Part shown: one piece after another, positions 26,214-36,659 of the stretch | How the letters are laid out: each line of letters starts with the position of its first letter | Numbering within the stretch: position 1 is the first letter of the stretch | NCBI RefSeq assembly: GCF_000264765.2 | Contig: NZ_CP006664.1 | Span: 2,294,001 to 2,358,000 of the forward strand | Source of the DNA: Edwardsiella anguillarum ET080813 | GTDB taxonomy: Bacteria > Pseudomonadota > Gammaproteobacteria > Enterobacterales > Enterobacteriaceae | DNA: 64,000 nucleotides | Direction of reading: 5' to 3' | Program-made: the position numbers and the translations under genes | Notes under the pieces: generated by a model | Told to the model about the DNA's origin: nothing | What the model saw: the letters and a program-made list of their open reading frames with translations, nothing else | Databases searched by the model: none

Positions 26214-27881
26214 TTATTTGGCGATCTTCTTGTATTTGATACGGTGCGGCTGCAGGGCTTCGGCGCCCTGGGTGCGCTTCTTGTACTCTTCGTACTCGCT
26301 GAAGTTCCCCTCGAAGAATTCGACGCGTCCCTCATCCTGATAGTCGAGGATATGGGTGGCGATACGGTCGAGGAACCAGCGGTCATGGGATATGACCATG
26401 GCGCAGCCCGGGAACTCCAGCAGGGCGTTCTCCAGTGCGCGCAGGGTTTCAACGTCCAGATCGTTGGTCGGTTCGTCGAGCAGTAGCATATTGCCACCGA
26501 CCTGCAGCAGCTTGGCCAGATGCAGACGGCCACGCTCCCCGCCGGAGAGCTCGCCGACGCGTTTGCCCTGATCGGTGCCTTTAAAGTTGAAGCGGCCGAC
26601 ATAGGCGCGGCTGGCGATCTCAAAGTTACCGATACGCATGATGTCCTGCCCGCCGGAGACCTCTTCCCAGACGCTTTTCTTATCGTCCATGGCATCGCGG
26701 AACTGGTCGACGGAGGCCAGGGTCACGGTGTCGCCCAGCGTGATGCTACCGCTGTCCGGCTGCTCCTGGCCGGAGATCATGCGGAACAGGGTGGACTTAC
26801 CGGCGCCGTTCGGGCCGATGATGCCGACGATAGCCCCTTTCGGGATGCTGAATGAGAGCGCATCGATCAGCAGGCGATCGCCGTAGGATTTGGATAGGTT
26901 GCTGACCTCCAGCACTTTGTCGCCCAGGCGCGGTCCCGGCGGAATGAATAGCTCGCTGGTCTCGTTACGCTTTTGGTAATCGGTATTATTGAGCTCTTCA
27001 AAGCGGGCCAGGCGGGCCTTGCCCTTCGACTGACGCCCCTTGGCGCCCTGACGCACCCACTCCAGCTCTTTCTCAATGGATTTACGGCGGGCGGCTTCAG
27101 CAGAGGCCTCCTGCGCCAGGCGCTGATCCTTTTGCTCAAGCCAGGAGGAGTAGTTACCCTCCCACGGGATCCCCTCGCCGCGGTCCAGCTCGAGGATCCA
27201 GCCGGCGACGTTGTCCAGGAAGTAGCGGTCGTGGGTGATGGCGACGACGGTGCCCTCATAGTCGTGGAGGAAGCGCTCCAGCCAGGCGACGGATTCGGCG
27301 TCCAGGTGGTTGGTTGGCTCGTCGAGCAGCAGCATATCCGGTTTTTCCAGCAGCAGACGACAGATAGCCACACGGCGACGCTCACCGCCGGAGAGATTGG
27401 CGATCTTGGCATCCCAGGCTGGCAGGCGCAGCGCATCGGCGGCGCGCTCCAGCTGGTTATCCAGATTGTGGCCATCGTGGGACTGGATGATCGCCTCCAG
27501 TTCTCCCTGCTCTTTGGCCAGCTTGTCAAAGTCGGCGTCCGGATCGGCGTACAGGGCGTACACCTCATCCAGACGGGTCAGCGCCTGCTTAACCTCGCCC
27601 ACGGCCTCTTCCACCGCCTCGCGGACAGTCTGCTCCAGATTGAGCTTCGGCTCCTGCGGCAGGTAGCCGATCTTAATCCCTGGCTGCGGACGTGCCTCGC
27701 CTTCGATATCGGTATCAACGCCGGCCATAATGCGCAGCAGGGTGGATTTCCCCGCGCCGTTTAAACCCAGCACGCCGATTTTGGCACCCGGGAAGAAACT
27801 GAGGGAAATATCTTTCAGGATGTGACGCTTCGGCGGGACGATTTTGCCGACGCGGTTCATGGTATAGACGTATTGAGCCAC
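26214..27881 (-). CDS. ettA: energy-dependent translational throttle EttA (ABC-F)
   Basis: Binds the ribosomal E site and gates the first peptide bond according to the ADP/ATP ratio. The 555-residue protein, the same length as in E. coli, has two ABC domains. The first has GLNGAGKST (about 40), LSGGERRRVA and LLLDEPTNHLD. A linker with WVRQGAKGRQSKGKARL follows. The second has GPNGAGKST, LSGGERGRLHLAK and LLLDEPTNDLD. No membrane segments are present. It is divergent from slt. Confidence 0.97.
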   Translation of the reverse strand: MAQYVYTMNRVGKIVPPKRHILKDISLSFFPGAKIGVLGLNGAGKSTLLRIMAGVDTDIEGEARPQPGIKIGYLPQEPKLNLEQTVREAVEEAVGEVKQALTRLDEVYALYADPDADFDKLAKEQGELEAIIQSHDGHNLDNQLERAADALRLPAWDAKIANLSGGERRRVAICRLLLEKPDMLLLDEPTNHLDAESVAWLERFLHDYEGTVVAITHDRYFLDNVAGWILELDRGEGIPWEGNYSSWLEQKDQRLAQEASAEAARRKSIEKELEWVRQGAKGRQSKGKARLARFEELNNTDYQKRNETSELFIPPGPRLGDKVLEVSNLSKSYGDRLLIDALSFSIPKGAIVGIIGPNGAGKSTLFRMISGQEQPDSGSITLGDTVTLASVDQFRDAMDDKKSVWEEVSGGQDIMRIGNFEIASRAYVGRFNFKGTDQGKRVGELSGGERGRLHLAKLLQVGGNMLLLDEPTNDLDVETLRALENALLEFPGCAMVISHDRWFLDRIATHILDYQDEGRVEFFEGNFSEYEEYKKRTQGAEALQPHRIKYKKIAK

Positions 27882-28261
27882 GTTGCTCTGAGCCTCTTGT
27901 TATCGGATGAATATGCTGCGGATCGATAGTGGATGCGGAGTGTAGCCCGTTCATCCACGGATAACAACGACCCGCGGGCAGGGGGTGGACAAAGCGCGAG
28001 TATAGCGTGCCATCGCGCTTTTTCCTTGCGATCTCTGTCGGTTCCAGGTGAATTCTCCCCGATTGAGTGCGTAAAGGATAAAAGGGATGGCGACAGGCCG
28101 TAGGCAACGTGTAAATGCGTGCAAGAAAAGCTGGATACGGGGAATGCTTTGCTAAAATCACTGTCATAGAATTTCAGACGGTTAGCCAACGCTCTACGCG
28201 GAGCGATGGAGATCATTCGGTGGACGCGCGGGGCGCGAGGGTCAGTAAAGGAAAGAGACAC
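27882..28261. promoter_or_regulatory. ettA-slt divergent intergenic region
   Basis: About 380 bp. The slt frame stays open upstream to 28115, but that part has no signal peptide or resemblance to Slt. No clear promoter consensus, palindrome or small gene stands out. Confidence 0.4.
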
Positions 28262-30190
28262 ATGGTCATGGTGGGCAAATGGCGCTATTGGAGCGTCGGG
28301 CTGTGCCTGGCGCTGAGCGCGGCGGCGGCCTCGGCAGATTCGCTCGATGCGCAGCGCACGCGCTATCAACAGATTAAGCAGGCGTGGGACGGCAACCGGA
28401 TGGACAGCGTCAATCAGCTGATGCCGACGCTGCGAGACTATCCGCTGTACCCCTATCTGGCCTATCGGGCGCTGACGCAGGATATGTCCCAGGTTAACGC
28501 GCAGCAGATTAAGGCCTTTTTGCAGCAGTATCCGACGCTGCCGCCGGCGCGCAGCCTGACGTCGCGCTATGTCAATGAGCTGGCGCGGCGCGAGGATTGG
28601 ATAGGTCTGCTCGCCTTCAGTCCCCAGCCGCCGCAGCCGGTGGCGGCGCGCTGTAACTATTACTACGCCCAGTATGCCACGGGGCATGCGGAGGCGGCGT
28701 GGCGCGGCGCGCAGGCGGTCTGGATGAGCGGTCAGTCGCTGCCCGCCAGCTGTGATAGGCTGTTCGATGCCTGGAGGGGGGCCGGTGGGCTACGGGATCA
28801 GGCGGTGCTGGCCCGCCTGCGTCTGGCGCTGGAGAAAGGCAACGCAGGGTTGGTGAGATATCTGCAGCAGCAGCTGCCGACGAACTACCAGACCCTGAAT
28901 ACAGCGCTGACGGCGCTGCAGGCCAATCCGCGCAGCGTAGAGGCCTTTGCCCGCAGCGTCGCGCCGAGCGATTTTACCCGCGATATCGTGGGGGTCGCCT
29001 TTGCCTCGCTGGCGCGCCAGGATGCGGATGCCGCGCGGGCGATGTTGCCTACGCTGGTGCGACTGCAGCATATTCCGTCGAGTCAGCGGCAGGCTATGGA
29101 GGAGACCATTGCCTGGCGCCTGATGGGCAGTGATGCCAGCGCCGACGATCGCCGCTGGCGCGACGGCGTGATCCGCCGCAGCCATAATGCGGCGTTGCTG
29201 GAGCGACGCCTGCGCATGGCGCTGGGCGAGGGCAACCCGGCACAGGTGCGCGAATGGCTGGGACGTCTGCCGCCGTCGGTGCGCGATAAGGATGAATGGC
29301 GCTATTGGCAAGCGGTGGCGCTGATGGATGAGGGGAAGCGCAGCGAGGGGCAGGCGATTCTGCGGGCGCTGATCACGCAGCGCGGCTTTTATCCCATGGT
29401 GGCCGCCCAACGGCTGGGTATTCCCTATCCGCTGCAGGTGATGCGCGCGGTACGCCCGGATGCCGCCCTGGCGCAGGAGCCGGCGATCGCCCGGGTGCGC
29501 GAGCTGATGTACTGGAACATGGATAATACCGCGCGCAGTGAGTGGAGCGCGCTGGTTGCCAGCAAGCCTCGTCCCCAGCAGGAGGCGCTGGCGCGCTATG
29601 CCCTGGATCAGGGGTGGGCCGATCTGAGCGTGCAGGCGACGATTGTGGCTAAGCTGTGGGATCATCTACAGGAGCGCTTCCCGCTGGCCTGGCCGCAGGA
29701 GTTTCGCAGTGCAACGGAGGATAAGGGGATCACGCCAAGCTATGCCATGGCTATCGCCCGCCAGGAGAGCGCCTGGAATCCAGAGGCGCGCTCATCGGTC
29801 GGCGCCAGCGGCCTGATGCAGCTGATGCCGAAGACGGCGGAGCACACGGCCAAGATGTTCAGCCTGAGTCACTATCAGAACAGCAGCCAGCTGTTCGATC
29901 CCAAAACTAATATCGATATCGGTACCCGTTACCTGGAGTATGTCTACCAGAGCCTGGGGCGTAACCGTATTCTGGCGAGCGCGGCGTACAATGCGGGGCC
30001 GTCGCGGGTGAATACCTGGCTCGGCAACAGCGGCGGACGGGTCGATGCGGTGGCGTTTATCGAGAGCATTCCGTTTTCGGAGACGCGTGGCTATGTGAAG
30101 AACGTATTAGCCTACGATGCCTACTATCGCTATTTCATGCATCGCCCGGACCAGATACTGACGGATGCCGAGTGGGCGCGCCGCTACTAG
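28262..30190 (+). CDS. slt: soluble lytic murein transglycosylase Slt70
   Basis: Periplasmic exo-muramidase that cleaves glycan strands with formation of 1,6-anhydro-MurNAc. The 642-residue precursor has a signal peptide ending ASA before DSLDAQR. A superhelical U/L domain reaches to about residue 450. The C-terminal SLT domain has the catalytic Glu in [12 protein letters not shown], then [16 protein letters not shown] and [14 protein letters not shown] precedes the ATG at 28262. The gene is followed by trpR, whose promoter lies at the slt 3' end. Confidence 0.95.
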   Translation: MVMVGKWRYWSVGLCLALSAAAASADSLDAQRTRYQQIKQAWDGNRMDSVNQLMPTLRDYPLYPYLAYRALTQDMSQVNAQQIKAFLQQYPTLPPARSLTSRYVNELARREDWIGLLAFSPQPPQPVAARCNYYYAQYATGHAEAAWRGAQAVWMSGQSLPASCDRLFDAWRGAGGLRDQAVLARLRLALEKGNAGLVRYLQQQLPTNYQTLNTALTALQANPRSVEAFARSVAPSDFTRDIVGVAFASLARQDADAARAMLPTLVRLQHIPSSQRQAMEETIAWRLMGSDASADDRRWRDGVIRRSHNAALLERRLRMALGEGNPAQVREWLGRLPPSVRDKDEWRYWQAVALMDEGKRSEGQAILRALITQRGFYPMVAAQRLGIPYPLQVMRAVRPDAALAQEPAIARVRELMYWNMDNTARSEWSALVASKPRPQQEALARYALDQGWADLSVQATIVAKLWDHLQERFPLAWPQEFRSATEDKGITPSYAMAIARQESAWNPEARSSVGASGLMQLMPKTAEHTAKMFSLSHYQNSSQLFDPKTNIDIGTRYLEYVYQSLGRNRILASAAYNAGPSRVNTWLGNSGGRVDAVAFIESIPFSETRGYVKNVLAYDAYYRYFMHRPDQILTDAEWARRY

Positions 30191-30232
30191 CGCGCCGCGG
30201 CCTACATCCTGCGCGGGGTCTATGGTATGCTT

Positions 30233-30250
30233 GTACTCGTTGAATAGTTC
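30233..30250. promoter_or_regulatory. TrpR operator upstream of trpR (autoregulation)
   Basis: GTACTCGTTGAATAGTTC matches the palindromic trp operator GTACTAGTTAACTAGTAC at 14 of 18 positions, by direct comparison. It lies 25 bp before the trpR start, as expected for autogenous repression by Trp-bound TrpR. Confidence 0.75.
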
Positions 30251-30275
30251 AGCCGTAGGCAAGGTAGATCAGACG

Positions 30276-30608
30276 ATGCAAAAGACAACGCCCGCGCCGG
30301 ATCAGGCTCCCGCAGAGCCTGATGACTGGCAACGCTTCATTCAGCTCTTACAGCAGGCCTATCAAGAGGGGTGTCAGGAGCCGATGCTACAGCTGTTTCT
30401 GACGCCGGATGAGCGCGATGCATTAGCAACCCGGGTGCGCATCATTGAAGAGTTGCTGAAGGGGGAGATGAGCCAGCGTGAGCTGAAGAGTCAGCTGGGC
30501 GCCGGTATCGCCACGATAACCCGAGGCTCAAACAGCCTAAAAATGGCGTCGCCTGACTTTAAGCGCTGGCTGGTGCGTCAACTGTTGCCATCGACGCCTC
30601 AGGCGTAA
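30276..30608 (+). CDS. trpR: tryptophan-dependent repressor TrpR
   Basis: Represses trp, aroH and its own gene when bound to tryptophan. The 110-residue protein keeps the core [30 protein letters not shown] and the recognition segment [15 protein letters not shown]. The N-terminal 18 residues diverge and are rich in Pro and Ala. The frame opens earlier at 30165 inside slt, but the operator at 30233-30250 would lie within that longer gene, so the ATG at 30276 is preferred. Its last 10 bp overlap convergent yjjX. Confidence 0.95.
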   Translation: MQKTTPAPDQAPAEPDDWQRFIQLLQQAYQEGCQEPMLQLFLTPDERDALATRVRIIEELLKGEMSQRELKSQLGAGIATITRGSNSLKMASPDFKRWLVRQLLPSTPQA

Positions 30609-31135
30609 TGGGGCGGTGGCTCGCGGTGGTAGCCGGGCTCCAGCGCCGCCAGGGCTAACAGCAGTGCCTGGTAATACACGCTGGTGCGGCTGAGTCGCCC
30701 CTGGGTAAAGATGCCGATGGCGCCCTCCCGCCGATTAATATCCTCGATACCGCTCAGGCGTTGCATCTCATGTCCCAGCGTCTCTCCCTGTCGGATACCG
30801 TCCATGACGCGGTCCGGCAGCGTTAGGCTGGCGGAGCGGGATTCGCCGCGGTGGCAGCGGTTTTCCACCGACATCCAGGCAAAGGTCATATTATCCTCAA
30901 TTCCCGCCTCAATGCCGACCCAAAAGTCTGCCTCTGGCCGCAGCTGACGGGCGCAGATGACGCGGTGACGCGCTCCGCTGCGCGTTTGCGTGCTGCCCAA
31001 GGGCTGCTCCGGCACGCCGCTATCGACGTCTATCCCTTCAATGCGGTATTGTCCGGCGCCAAAGGCCGCGTCAAATGCCAGCGTAATGGCCTGAATTTTT
31101 GCCGGATTGGTGGTCGCGGCGACAACATGGTACAT
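30599..31135 (-). CDS. yjjX: inosine/xanthosine triphosphatase
   Basis: Hydrolyses non-canonical nucleoside triphosphates (ITP, XTP), keeping them out of nucleic acids. The 178-residue protein has the ITPase-like start [31 protein letters not shown], and FWVGIEAGI with the catalytic acidic residue. It also has the REGAIGIFT segment. It overlaps the trpR end by 10 bp and is divergent from gpmB. Confidence 0.92.
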   Translation of the reverse strand: MYHVVAATTNPAKIQAITLAFDAAFGAGQYRIEGIDVDSGVPEQPLGSTQTRSGARHRVICARQLRPEADFWVGIEAGIEDNMTFAWMSVENRCHRGESRSASLTLPDRVMDGIRQGETLGHEMQRLSGIEDINRREGAIGIFTQGRLSRTSVYYQALLLALAALEPGYHREPPPHYA

Positions 31136-31298
31136 ACGGTTCCGGTTTCCTTTAAACGAGTGGGTATCGCGACTGTCCGGAGCGCAGCCGACGGCTGCGC
31201 GTGCGCGGCAGCGGGGCTCCGTGTAGCGATTCGGCCGGGAATATCCGGTCAGTAAGCATAGCAGTGGCTGAAGACAGCCCAGTATAGGTAAAAAAGAG

Positions 31299-31946
31299 AT
31301 GAGACAGGTATATCTTATTCGTCACGGCGAAACGGAGTGGAACGTACAGCGGCGCATTCAGGGACAGTCGAACAGCCCGCTGACCGTGATGGGCGAACGG
31401 CAGGCGCGGCAGGTCGGCGCGCGCTTAGGCCAGATGGGCATTACCCACGTGATCGCCAGCGATCTGGGGCGCACCCAGCAGACGGGGGAGATCATCGCCG
31501 CGGCCTGCCGCTGTCCGCTGACGCTGGATGCCCGCCTGCGCGAGCTGAGCATGGGGGTGCTGGAGTCGCGTCTGTTGGCCTCGCTGTCGCCGCAGGAGGA
31601 GCAGTGGCGCCTGAGCATGCTGGATGGTTCGCCGCAGGGCTGTATTCCGCAGGGGGAGACCATGGCGCAGCTGGCTGAGCGCATGCAGCAGGCGCTGAAC
31701 GATTGCCTGGCGCTACCGCCGGGGAGCCGTCCGGTGCTGGTAAGTCATGGCATTGCCCTGGGCTGCCTGCTCTCCACGGTGCTGGGGCTGCCGCCGTACG
31801 CTGAGCGCCGCCTGCGCCTGCGCAACTGCTCGCTGTCGCGGGTGGACTATCAGCAGAGCGCATGGCTGGCGAGCGGGTGGGTGGTCGAAACGGCGGGCGA
31901 TGTGCAGCATCTGGCCCAGCCGTCGATGGATGAAGTGTTACGTTAG
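31299..31946 (+). CDS. gpmB: phosphoglycerate mutase-like phosphatase GpmB
   Basis: Histidine-phosphatase family member. The 215-residue protein begins with [10 protein letters not shown] (phospho-acceptor His9) and has the second catalytic His in [10 protein letters not shown]. The family member in E. coli is annotated as a mutase-like phosphatase of uncertain substrate; a mutase role in glycolysis is not proven. The last 4 bp overlap convergent rob. Confidence 0.9.
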   Translation: MRQVYLIRHGETEWNVQRRIQGQSNSPLTVMGERQARQVGARLGQMGITHVIASDLGRTQQTGEIIAAACRCPLTLDARLRELSMGVLESRLLASLSPQEEQWRLSMLDGSPQGCIPQGETMAQLAERMQQALNDCLALPPGSRPVLVSHGIALGCLLSTVLGLPPYAERRLRLRNCSLSRVDYQQSAWLASGWVVETAGDVQHLAQPSMDEVLR

Positions 31947-32833
31947 GACGACGGCGTGTGTCGGATGGGGATCAGGTACTCACAGCGCAGATTTTTTGGC
32001 GGGCGCTGGGTGGAGTCTATTAGGGGATAGAAACGCTCCACATCATAGCCGCGGCGACGGGTCAGATTCAGGGTCGGCAGGGCACTGTTATACAGGCTCA
32101 TAATGAAGGCCTGGAAGTGCTCGGTCGGGCCCTGATAGCTGAATTTGGCATATTCACCGCCGGCCAGCTCGATAGACTGCACTTCGCGGGTGACCTGCTT
32201 GGGCAGCAGGTGCGGCTCCAGGGCCGTGGTATACATGATCGACTGCTCATCATCCTTGTCCGGGTTCGGATGAGAATGGTGCAGCCCATACAGCACCGGC
32301 GGAATATCGCGGATATCCTGCACCGCGTGTAAAAAATCGCGCCAGAACTGCGTGCGCAGCTCGGTACGTACGCGGCAGATCTGCTCCAAGGTACAGGTGT
32401 AGCTCTGGGTGACGCCGACCAGCGATAGGCTAGGCAGCGTGATGAACTCTGGCGTAGGGATAGTGTAATCCCCCAGACGGATCGGCGGGCGCATACCGTA
32501 GGCATGCCACTCCTCCGCCCTGCGATATAGCGCTGGTGTTTTGTTAAACTGCTTTTTGAAGGCGCGTGTGAACGTCTGCTGAGAGTCAAAGCGGTATTGC
32601 AGCGCGATATCCAGAATGGGCCGGCTGGTCAGGCGCAGCGCCGCCGCCGCGTTAGAGAGGCGGCGGGCGCGAATATAGGCGCCGATGGCCTGTCCGGTGA
32701 CATCTTTGAACATGCGCTGTAAATGCCATTTGGAGTAGCCTGCCTTGGCCGCGACGTTGTCGAGGGTAAGAGGGTGATCGAGGTGTCCTTCTAACCAATT
32801 TAGCAGGTCATGAATAATATCGGCCTGATCCAT
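31943..32833 (-). CDS. rob: right origin-binding protein Rob, AraC/XylS regulator
   Basis: Transcription activator of the marA/soxS/rob regulon (efflux, stress, solvent and bile tolerance) that also binds oriC. The 296-residue protein has an N-terminal double helix-turn-helix (NVAAKAGYSKWHLQRMFKDVTG and IALQYRFDSQQTFTRAFKKQF) and a C-terminal GyrI-like effector domain from about residue 120, which binds bile salts and fatty acids in E. coli. It is divergent from creA. Confidence 0.94.
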   Translation of the reverse strand: MDQADIIHDLLNWLEGHLDHPLTLDNVAAKAGYSKWHLQRMFKDVTGQAIGAYIRARRLSNAAAALRLTSRPILDIALQYRFDSQQTFTRAFKKQFNKTPALYRRAEEWHAYGMRPPIRLGDYTIPTPEFITLPSLSLVGVTQSYTCTLEQICRVRTELRTQFWRDFLHAVQDIRDIPPVLYGLHHSHPNPDKDDEQSIMYTTALEPHLLPKQVTREVQSIELAGGEYAKFSYQGPTEHFQAFIMSLYNSALPTLNLTRRRGYDVERFYPLIDSTQRPPKNLRCEYLIPIRHTPSS

Positions 32834-33027
32834 AAAGCGTCCTTAATGCGGTGGTATACATAGGCTGCATACAATGTGCAGGGAAGCAACCATGATCCGA
32901 CGAAACGTGCTGATTGCAATACGAACTTAAGGGCAAGCAGTATAATAAAAAAATGGCTTGTTATCTTTTCTATTCAACGTCGGCAAAGTAGTAACGACTG
33001 TTATTATAAAATTTCAGAGGTAAAGTA

Positions 33028-33516
33028 GTGAATAAATATTTTGTTGGCTTATGTGTCTCGCTGACGGCCCTGTGGGGTGCCTCGGTCCACGCCGAGGAGA
33101 TCGGCTCTGTCGACACGGTATTTAAGCTGTTTGGCCCAGATCATAAGATTGTGGTCGATGCCTTTGACGATCCCGACGTGGAAAATGTGACCTGCTACGT
33201 CAGCCGGGCGAAAACCGGCGGAATCAAAGGCGGTCTGGGGTTGGCAGAGGATACCTCGGATGCGGCGATCTCCTGCCAGCAGGTGGGACCGATCGCGCTG
33301 AGTGAAAAAATTCGTAACAAAAAATCGGATGGCGAGGTGGTGTTTCGTAAGCGTACCTCGCTGGTATTTAAGAAGCTACAGGTCGTGCGCTTTTATGACA
33401 GCAAGCGCAATGTGCTGATCTATCTCTCCTATTCTGATCGGGTCGTGGAGGGATCGCCGAAGAACGCGATCAGCGCGGTGCCGGTGATGCCGTGGAGCGC
33501 GGCGCCGCAGGGGTAA
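33028..33516 (+). CDS. creA: periplasmic protein CreA
   Basis: Conserved exported protein of unknown function. The 162-residue precursor has a signal peptide ending ASVHA. Two cysteines in the mature part (VTCYVSR and ISCQQVG) could form a disulfide. The start is a GTG at 33028 behind AGAGGTAA. In E. coli creBCD, the two-component system, follow; here a terminator and convergent proS follow, so creA stands alone. Confidence 0.93.
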   Translation: MNKYFVGLCVSLTALWGASVHAEEIGSVDTVFKLFGPDHKIVVDAFDDPDVENVTCYVSRAKTGGIKGGLGLAEDTSDAAISCQQVGPIALSEKIRNKKSDGEVVFRKRTSLVFKKLQVVRFYDSKRNVLIYLSYSDRVVEGSPKNAISAVPVMPWSAAPQG

Positions 33517-33536
33517 CATCGCATTCAAGCAAAAAA

Positions 33537-33563
33537 AAACAGGCCGACAGCGTCGGCCTGTTT
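33537..33563. terminator. bidirectional terminator between creA and proS
   Basis: AAACAGGCCGAC pairs with GTCGGCCTGTTT around AGC. A run of A's precedes it, giving a T-run for the proS direction. It also marks the synteny break relative to E. coli. Confidence 0.9.
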
Positions 33564-33586
33564 GTTAACGATCAAGCGCGGCGCGA

Positions 33587-35305
33587 TCAGTGTGCGATCT
33601 GCGCCTGCAGGAAGGCGGCGATCTCATCGACGCTGATCATCAGCTTCTCACCGCTGCGGCGATACTTGTACTCGATCTCGTTGTTATCGAGGTTACGATC
33701 GCCGATGACGACGGTATGCGGAATCCCGATCAGCTCCATATCGGCAAACATCACGCCCGGGCGCTCTTTGCGATCGTCCAGCAGGACCTCAATGCCCTTG
33801 GCGCGCAGCTCGTCGTACAGACGCTCGGCCACCTCTCTTACCCGGAACGACTTGTGCATGTTCATCGGCAGGATGGCGACCTGGAACGGTGCGATGGCGT
33901 CCGGCCAGATGATACCGCGCTCATCGTGGTTCTGCTCGATCGCCGCGGCGACGACGCGGGTGACCCCGATACCGTAGCAGCCCATGGTCATCAGCTGATT
34001 GCGGCCATCTTCGCCCTGTACGGTGGCGCTGAGCGCCTCGGTGTACTTGGTGCCTAGCTGGAAGATGTGCCCCACTTCGATGCCGCGTTTGATGAGCAGC
34101 GTCCCCTTACCATCCGGGCTGGGATCGCCTTCGACTACGTTACGGATATCGGCGACCTGCGGCAGCGCGGCGTCACGCTCCCAGTTGATGCCAAAGTAGT
34201 GTTTGCCATCGATATTGGCGCCGGCGCCAAAATCGCTCATCACCGCAACGGCGCGGTCGGCCACGACCGGCAGCGGCAGATTGACCGGCCCCAGGGAGCC
34301 CGGCCCGGCGTTAACCAGCGCACGGATTTCCGCTTCGTTGGCGAAGCTCAGCGGGCTAGCAACCAGCGTTAGCTTCTCGGCCTTCACCTCGTTCAGTTCG
34401 TGATCGCCGCGTACCAGCAGGGCAACCAGCGTATGGCCGCTCTCCTCGCTGGCGTGAACCAGCAGAGTCTTCACGGTTTTTTCGATCGGCAGGCCATGCT
34501 GTTCAACCAGCTCCGCGATGGTCTTGGCATTCGGGGTGTCCACCAGTTGCATAGGCTGGGTTGCCGCTGCACGACCGGTGGCCGGTGCCAGGGCCTCGGC
34601 CAGCTCGATATTGGCGGCATAGTCAGAGGCGGTAGAGAAGACGATGTCGTCCTCCCCGCTCTGGGCCAGCACCTGGAACTCATGGGAGGCGTTACCGCCG
34701 ATGGAGCCGGTGTCGGCCTGTACGGCGCGGAAGTCCAGACCCATGCGGCTAAAGATGCGGCTGTAGGCGGCATACATGGCCTCATAGGTCTCCTGCAGGG
34801 ACTCCTGAGTGGTGTGGAAGGAGTAGGCGTCCTTCATCAGGAATTCGCGGGAGCGCATTACGCCGAAGCGTGGGCGTACTTCATCGCGGAATTTGGTCTG
34901 GATCTGGTAGAAGTTCAGCGGCAGCTGCTTATAAGAGCTGATTTCATTGCGTACCAGATCGGTAATGACCTCTTCATGGGTTGGACCGAGCACAAACGGG
35001 CGATCGCCGCGGTCGACAAAGCGCAGCAGCTCGGGACCATACTGCTCCCAGCGCCCGCTCTCCAGCCACAGATCGGCCGGCTGCACCACGGGCATGGATA
35101 CCTCGATCGCACCGGCGTAGTTCATCTCTTCTCGCACGATGTTTTCGACTTTGTTCAGAACACGCAAGCCGGTCGGCAGCCAGGTATACAGGCCGGACGC
35201 CAGCTTGCGGATCATCCCGGCGCGCAGCATCAGCTGGTGGCTGACGACTTCCGCGTCGGCGGGTGTCTCCTTGAGGGTGGAGAGCAGATATTGGCTAGTA
35301 CGCAT
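33587..35305 (-). CDS. proS: prolyl-tRNA synthetase (bacterial long form)
   Basis: Charges tRNA-Pro. The 572-residue class II enzyme has motif 1 around [24 protein letters not shown], motif 2 in [27 protein letters not shown], the inserted editing domain (about 220-400) that clears Ala-tRNA-Pro, motif 3 in [16 protein letters not shown], and an anticodon-binding C-terminal domain. The ATG at 35305 follows a poly-T stretch on its strand. The length matches E. coli ProS. Confidence 0.97.
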   Translation of the reverse strand: MRTSQYLLSTLKETPADAEVVSHQLMLRAGMIRKLASGLYTWLPTGLRVLNKVENIVREEMNYAGAIEVSMPVVQPADLWLESGRWEQYGPELLRFVDRGDRPFVLGPTHEEVITDLVRNEISSYKQLPLNFYQIQTKFRDEVRPRFGVMRSREFLMKDAYSFHTTQESLQETYEAMYAAYSRIFSRMGLDFRAVQADTGSIGGNASHEFQVLAQSGEDDIVFSTASDYAANIELAEALAPATGRAAATQPMQLVDTPNAKTIAELVEQHGLPIEKTVKTLLVHASEESGHTLVALLVRGDHELNEVKAEKLTLVASPLSFANEAEIRALVNAGPGSLGPVNLPLPVVADRAVAVMSDFGAGANIDGKHYFGINWERDAALPQVADIRNVVEGDPSPDGKGTLLIKRGIEVGHIFQLGTKYTEALSATVQGEDGRNQLMTMGCYGIGVTRVVAAAIEQNHDERGIIWPDAIAPFQVAILPMNMHKSFRVREVAERLYDELRAKGIEVLLDDRKERPGVMFADMELIGIPHTVVIGDRNLDNNEIEYKYRRSGEKLMISVDEIAAFLQAQIAH

Positions 35306-35425
35306 GAGTATGGTTCCGTTCGAACGAGCAAAAAAAAAGTAGTCTAGTTTACCAGTGCCTGCGAGGTGTCAAAAGAGAGCCGCAGGATTTTTTAGGCGCG
35401 GTGCCGTTACGATCGCAGGCGCCGC

Positions 35426-36130
35426 CTAGCGCGGATCGAGTCCCAGCACTTCGCAGACGCCGTTTTTTACCTGCCAGCGCAGGTTGAAATCCAGCAGGTG
35501 CACCGCATAAACCCGGCCATCCTCTTCCGCATGGCGGTAGGCTGGACGAGGATCCTGCGCCAGAACCTGGCGGATAAAGCGCGTCAGATGCGGGTAGTCC
35601 CGCTGCCGCAGGGCGATGTGCGCCTGTGCTTCGGAGCTGAAGACGACGGGCATATCGGCCGGCGGCGCCTGCTGGGCAAACCCTGCGCGCGCCTGCGGTT
35701 GGCTCTCGGCGAAGGGCAGGTAGGGCTTAATGTCCAGTACCGGAGTCCCGTCTACCAGATCCAGGCTGCCGAGCTGGAGTCGCACACCGTTGCGCGTCTC
35801 AATGCCGTGCAGTTCGACCAGAGACATTCCGATCGGGTTGGGACGGAAGGTGGAGCGGGTAGCGAAAACGCCCACGCGCGCGTTACCCCCGAGGCGCGGC
35901 GGACGCACCGTGGGGCGCCAGCCACCGTCCATGGTTTGGTGAAAGACAAAGATGACCCACAGATGGCTAAAGCTCTCCAGCCCGCGTACGGCATCCGGCT
36001 GATTATAGGGGGGCAAGAGCTCCAGCGTTCCTCCGCCGTCGCAGATCAGCCCCGGCTGACGCGGGATAGCGAATTTTTCCTTATAGGGTGAGCGGATGAC
36101 GCCTATCGGCGCAAACTGAAAGTGGCTCAT
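35426..36130 (-). CDS. trmO: tRNA (threonyl-N6-methyladenosine-37) methyltransferase TrmO
   Basis: Methylates t6A37 in tRNA-Thr(GGU), using SAM. The 234-residue protein has the TsaA fold: IGVIRSPYKEKFAIPRQPGL, FSHLWVIFVFH and ATRSTFRPNPIGMSLVEL. The start overlaps the rcsF stop by an ATGA, giving translational coupling. It is next to proS, so two tRNA-modification or charging genes adjoin. Confidence 0.94.
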   Translation of the reverse strand: MSHFQFAPIGVIRSPYKEKFAIPRQPGLICDGGGTLELLPPYNQPDAVRGLESFSHLWVIFVFHQTMDGGWRPTVRPPRLGGNARVGVFATRSTFRPNPIGMSLVELHGIETRNGVRLQLGSLDLVDGTPVLDIKPYLPFAESQPQARAGFAQQAPPADMPVVFSSEAQAHIALRQRDYPHLTRFIRQVLAQDPRPAYRHAEEDGRVYAVHLLDFNLRWQVKNGVCEVLGLDPR

Positions 36131-36549
36131 TGGGCTGAGGTTGCGATGCTAAGGGCGGAGCCGGTACAGGTGGCTTGGCGATAGCAGCCATGGCTCTGGC
36201 TAAGGATCTGGCAGCTGTGCAGCAGTACGGCGTTCGCCTTTAGCTGAGCGGCCTTATATAGCATGCGCTTACGCGCGGTAGTCAGGCTAGGGGCGCTATG
36301 GTGGGGGCGGGTCTGACAAACGCTGCCGCTGACTTCGCCGAGATCGCGAAAGGGTTTGCCGATCAGATCTTCAGCGCTCTCATACAGCGTAATCGGCGTC
36401 TGACGCGGCGCTACGGCGCGTGGCTTGGCGACGGTTTCCGGCGTTTTGTCTGCGGGCAGGGGCTTGATCGGGGCAGCCGGGCGAGACAGCAGAGAGCAGC
36501 CGCCCAGCGCAAGACTGGCCGTAAGCAGGCATAACGGTAATGCACGCAT
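36127..36549 (-). CDS. rcsF: RcsF, outer-membrane stress-sensor lipoprotein
   Basis: Signals envelope damage to the Rcs phosphorelay through IgaA. The 140-residue precursor has lipobox LALGGC, with Cys18 lipidated. A Pro-rich linker follows, then the globular domain with four cysteines (VCQTRP, HSCQIL, GCYRQATC). These form two non-consecutive disulfides in E. coli. Those disulfides depend on DsbA/DsbC in E. coli; dsbL here is a separate system. It is coupled to trmO. Confidence 0.94.
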   Translation of the reverse strand: MRALPLCLLTASLALGGCSLLSRPAAPIKPLPADKTPETVAKPRAVAPRQTPITLYESAEDLIGKPFRDLGEVSGSVCQTRPHHSAPSLTTARKRMLYKAAQLKANAVLLHSCQILSQSHGCYRQATCTGSALSIATSAQ

Positions 36550-36611
36550 GGAAAATGTCCTGGGATTAATGGAATTGAGGAGTATTGAAACAATCTATAG
36601 CGCAAATGACA

Positions 36612-36632
36612 AGATGGGCAGAACGCCCATCT
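36612..36632 (-). terminator. hairpin after metQ
   Basis: AGATGGGC pairs with GCCCATCT around AGAAC, between the metQ stop and rcsF. The following T-rich stretch is weak, so this may be a 3'-end structure rather than an efficient terminator. Confidence 0.45.
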
Positions 36633-36659
36633 GGTCAAGCGGAGGGAGACTGCAAGAAA

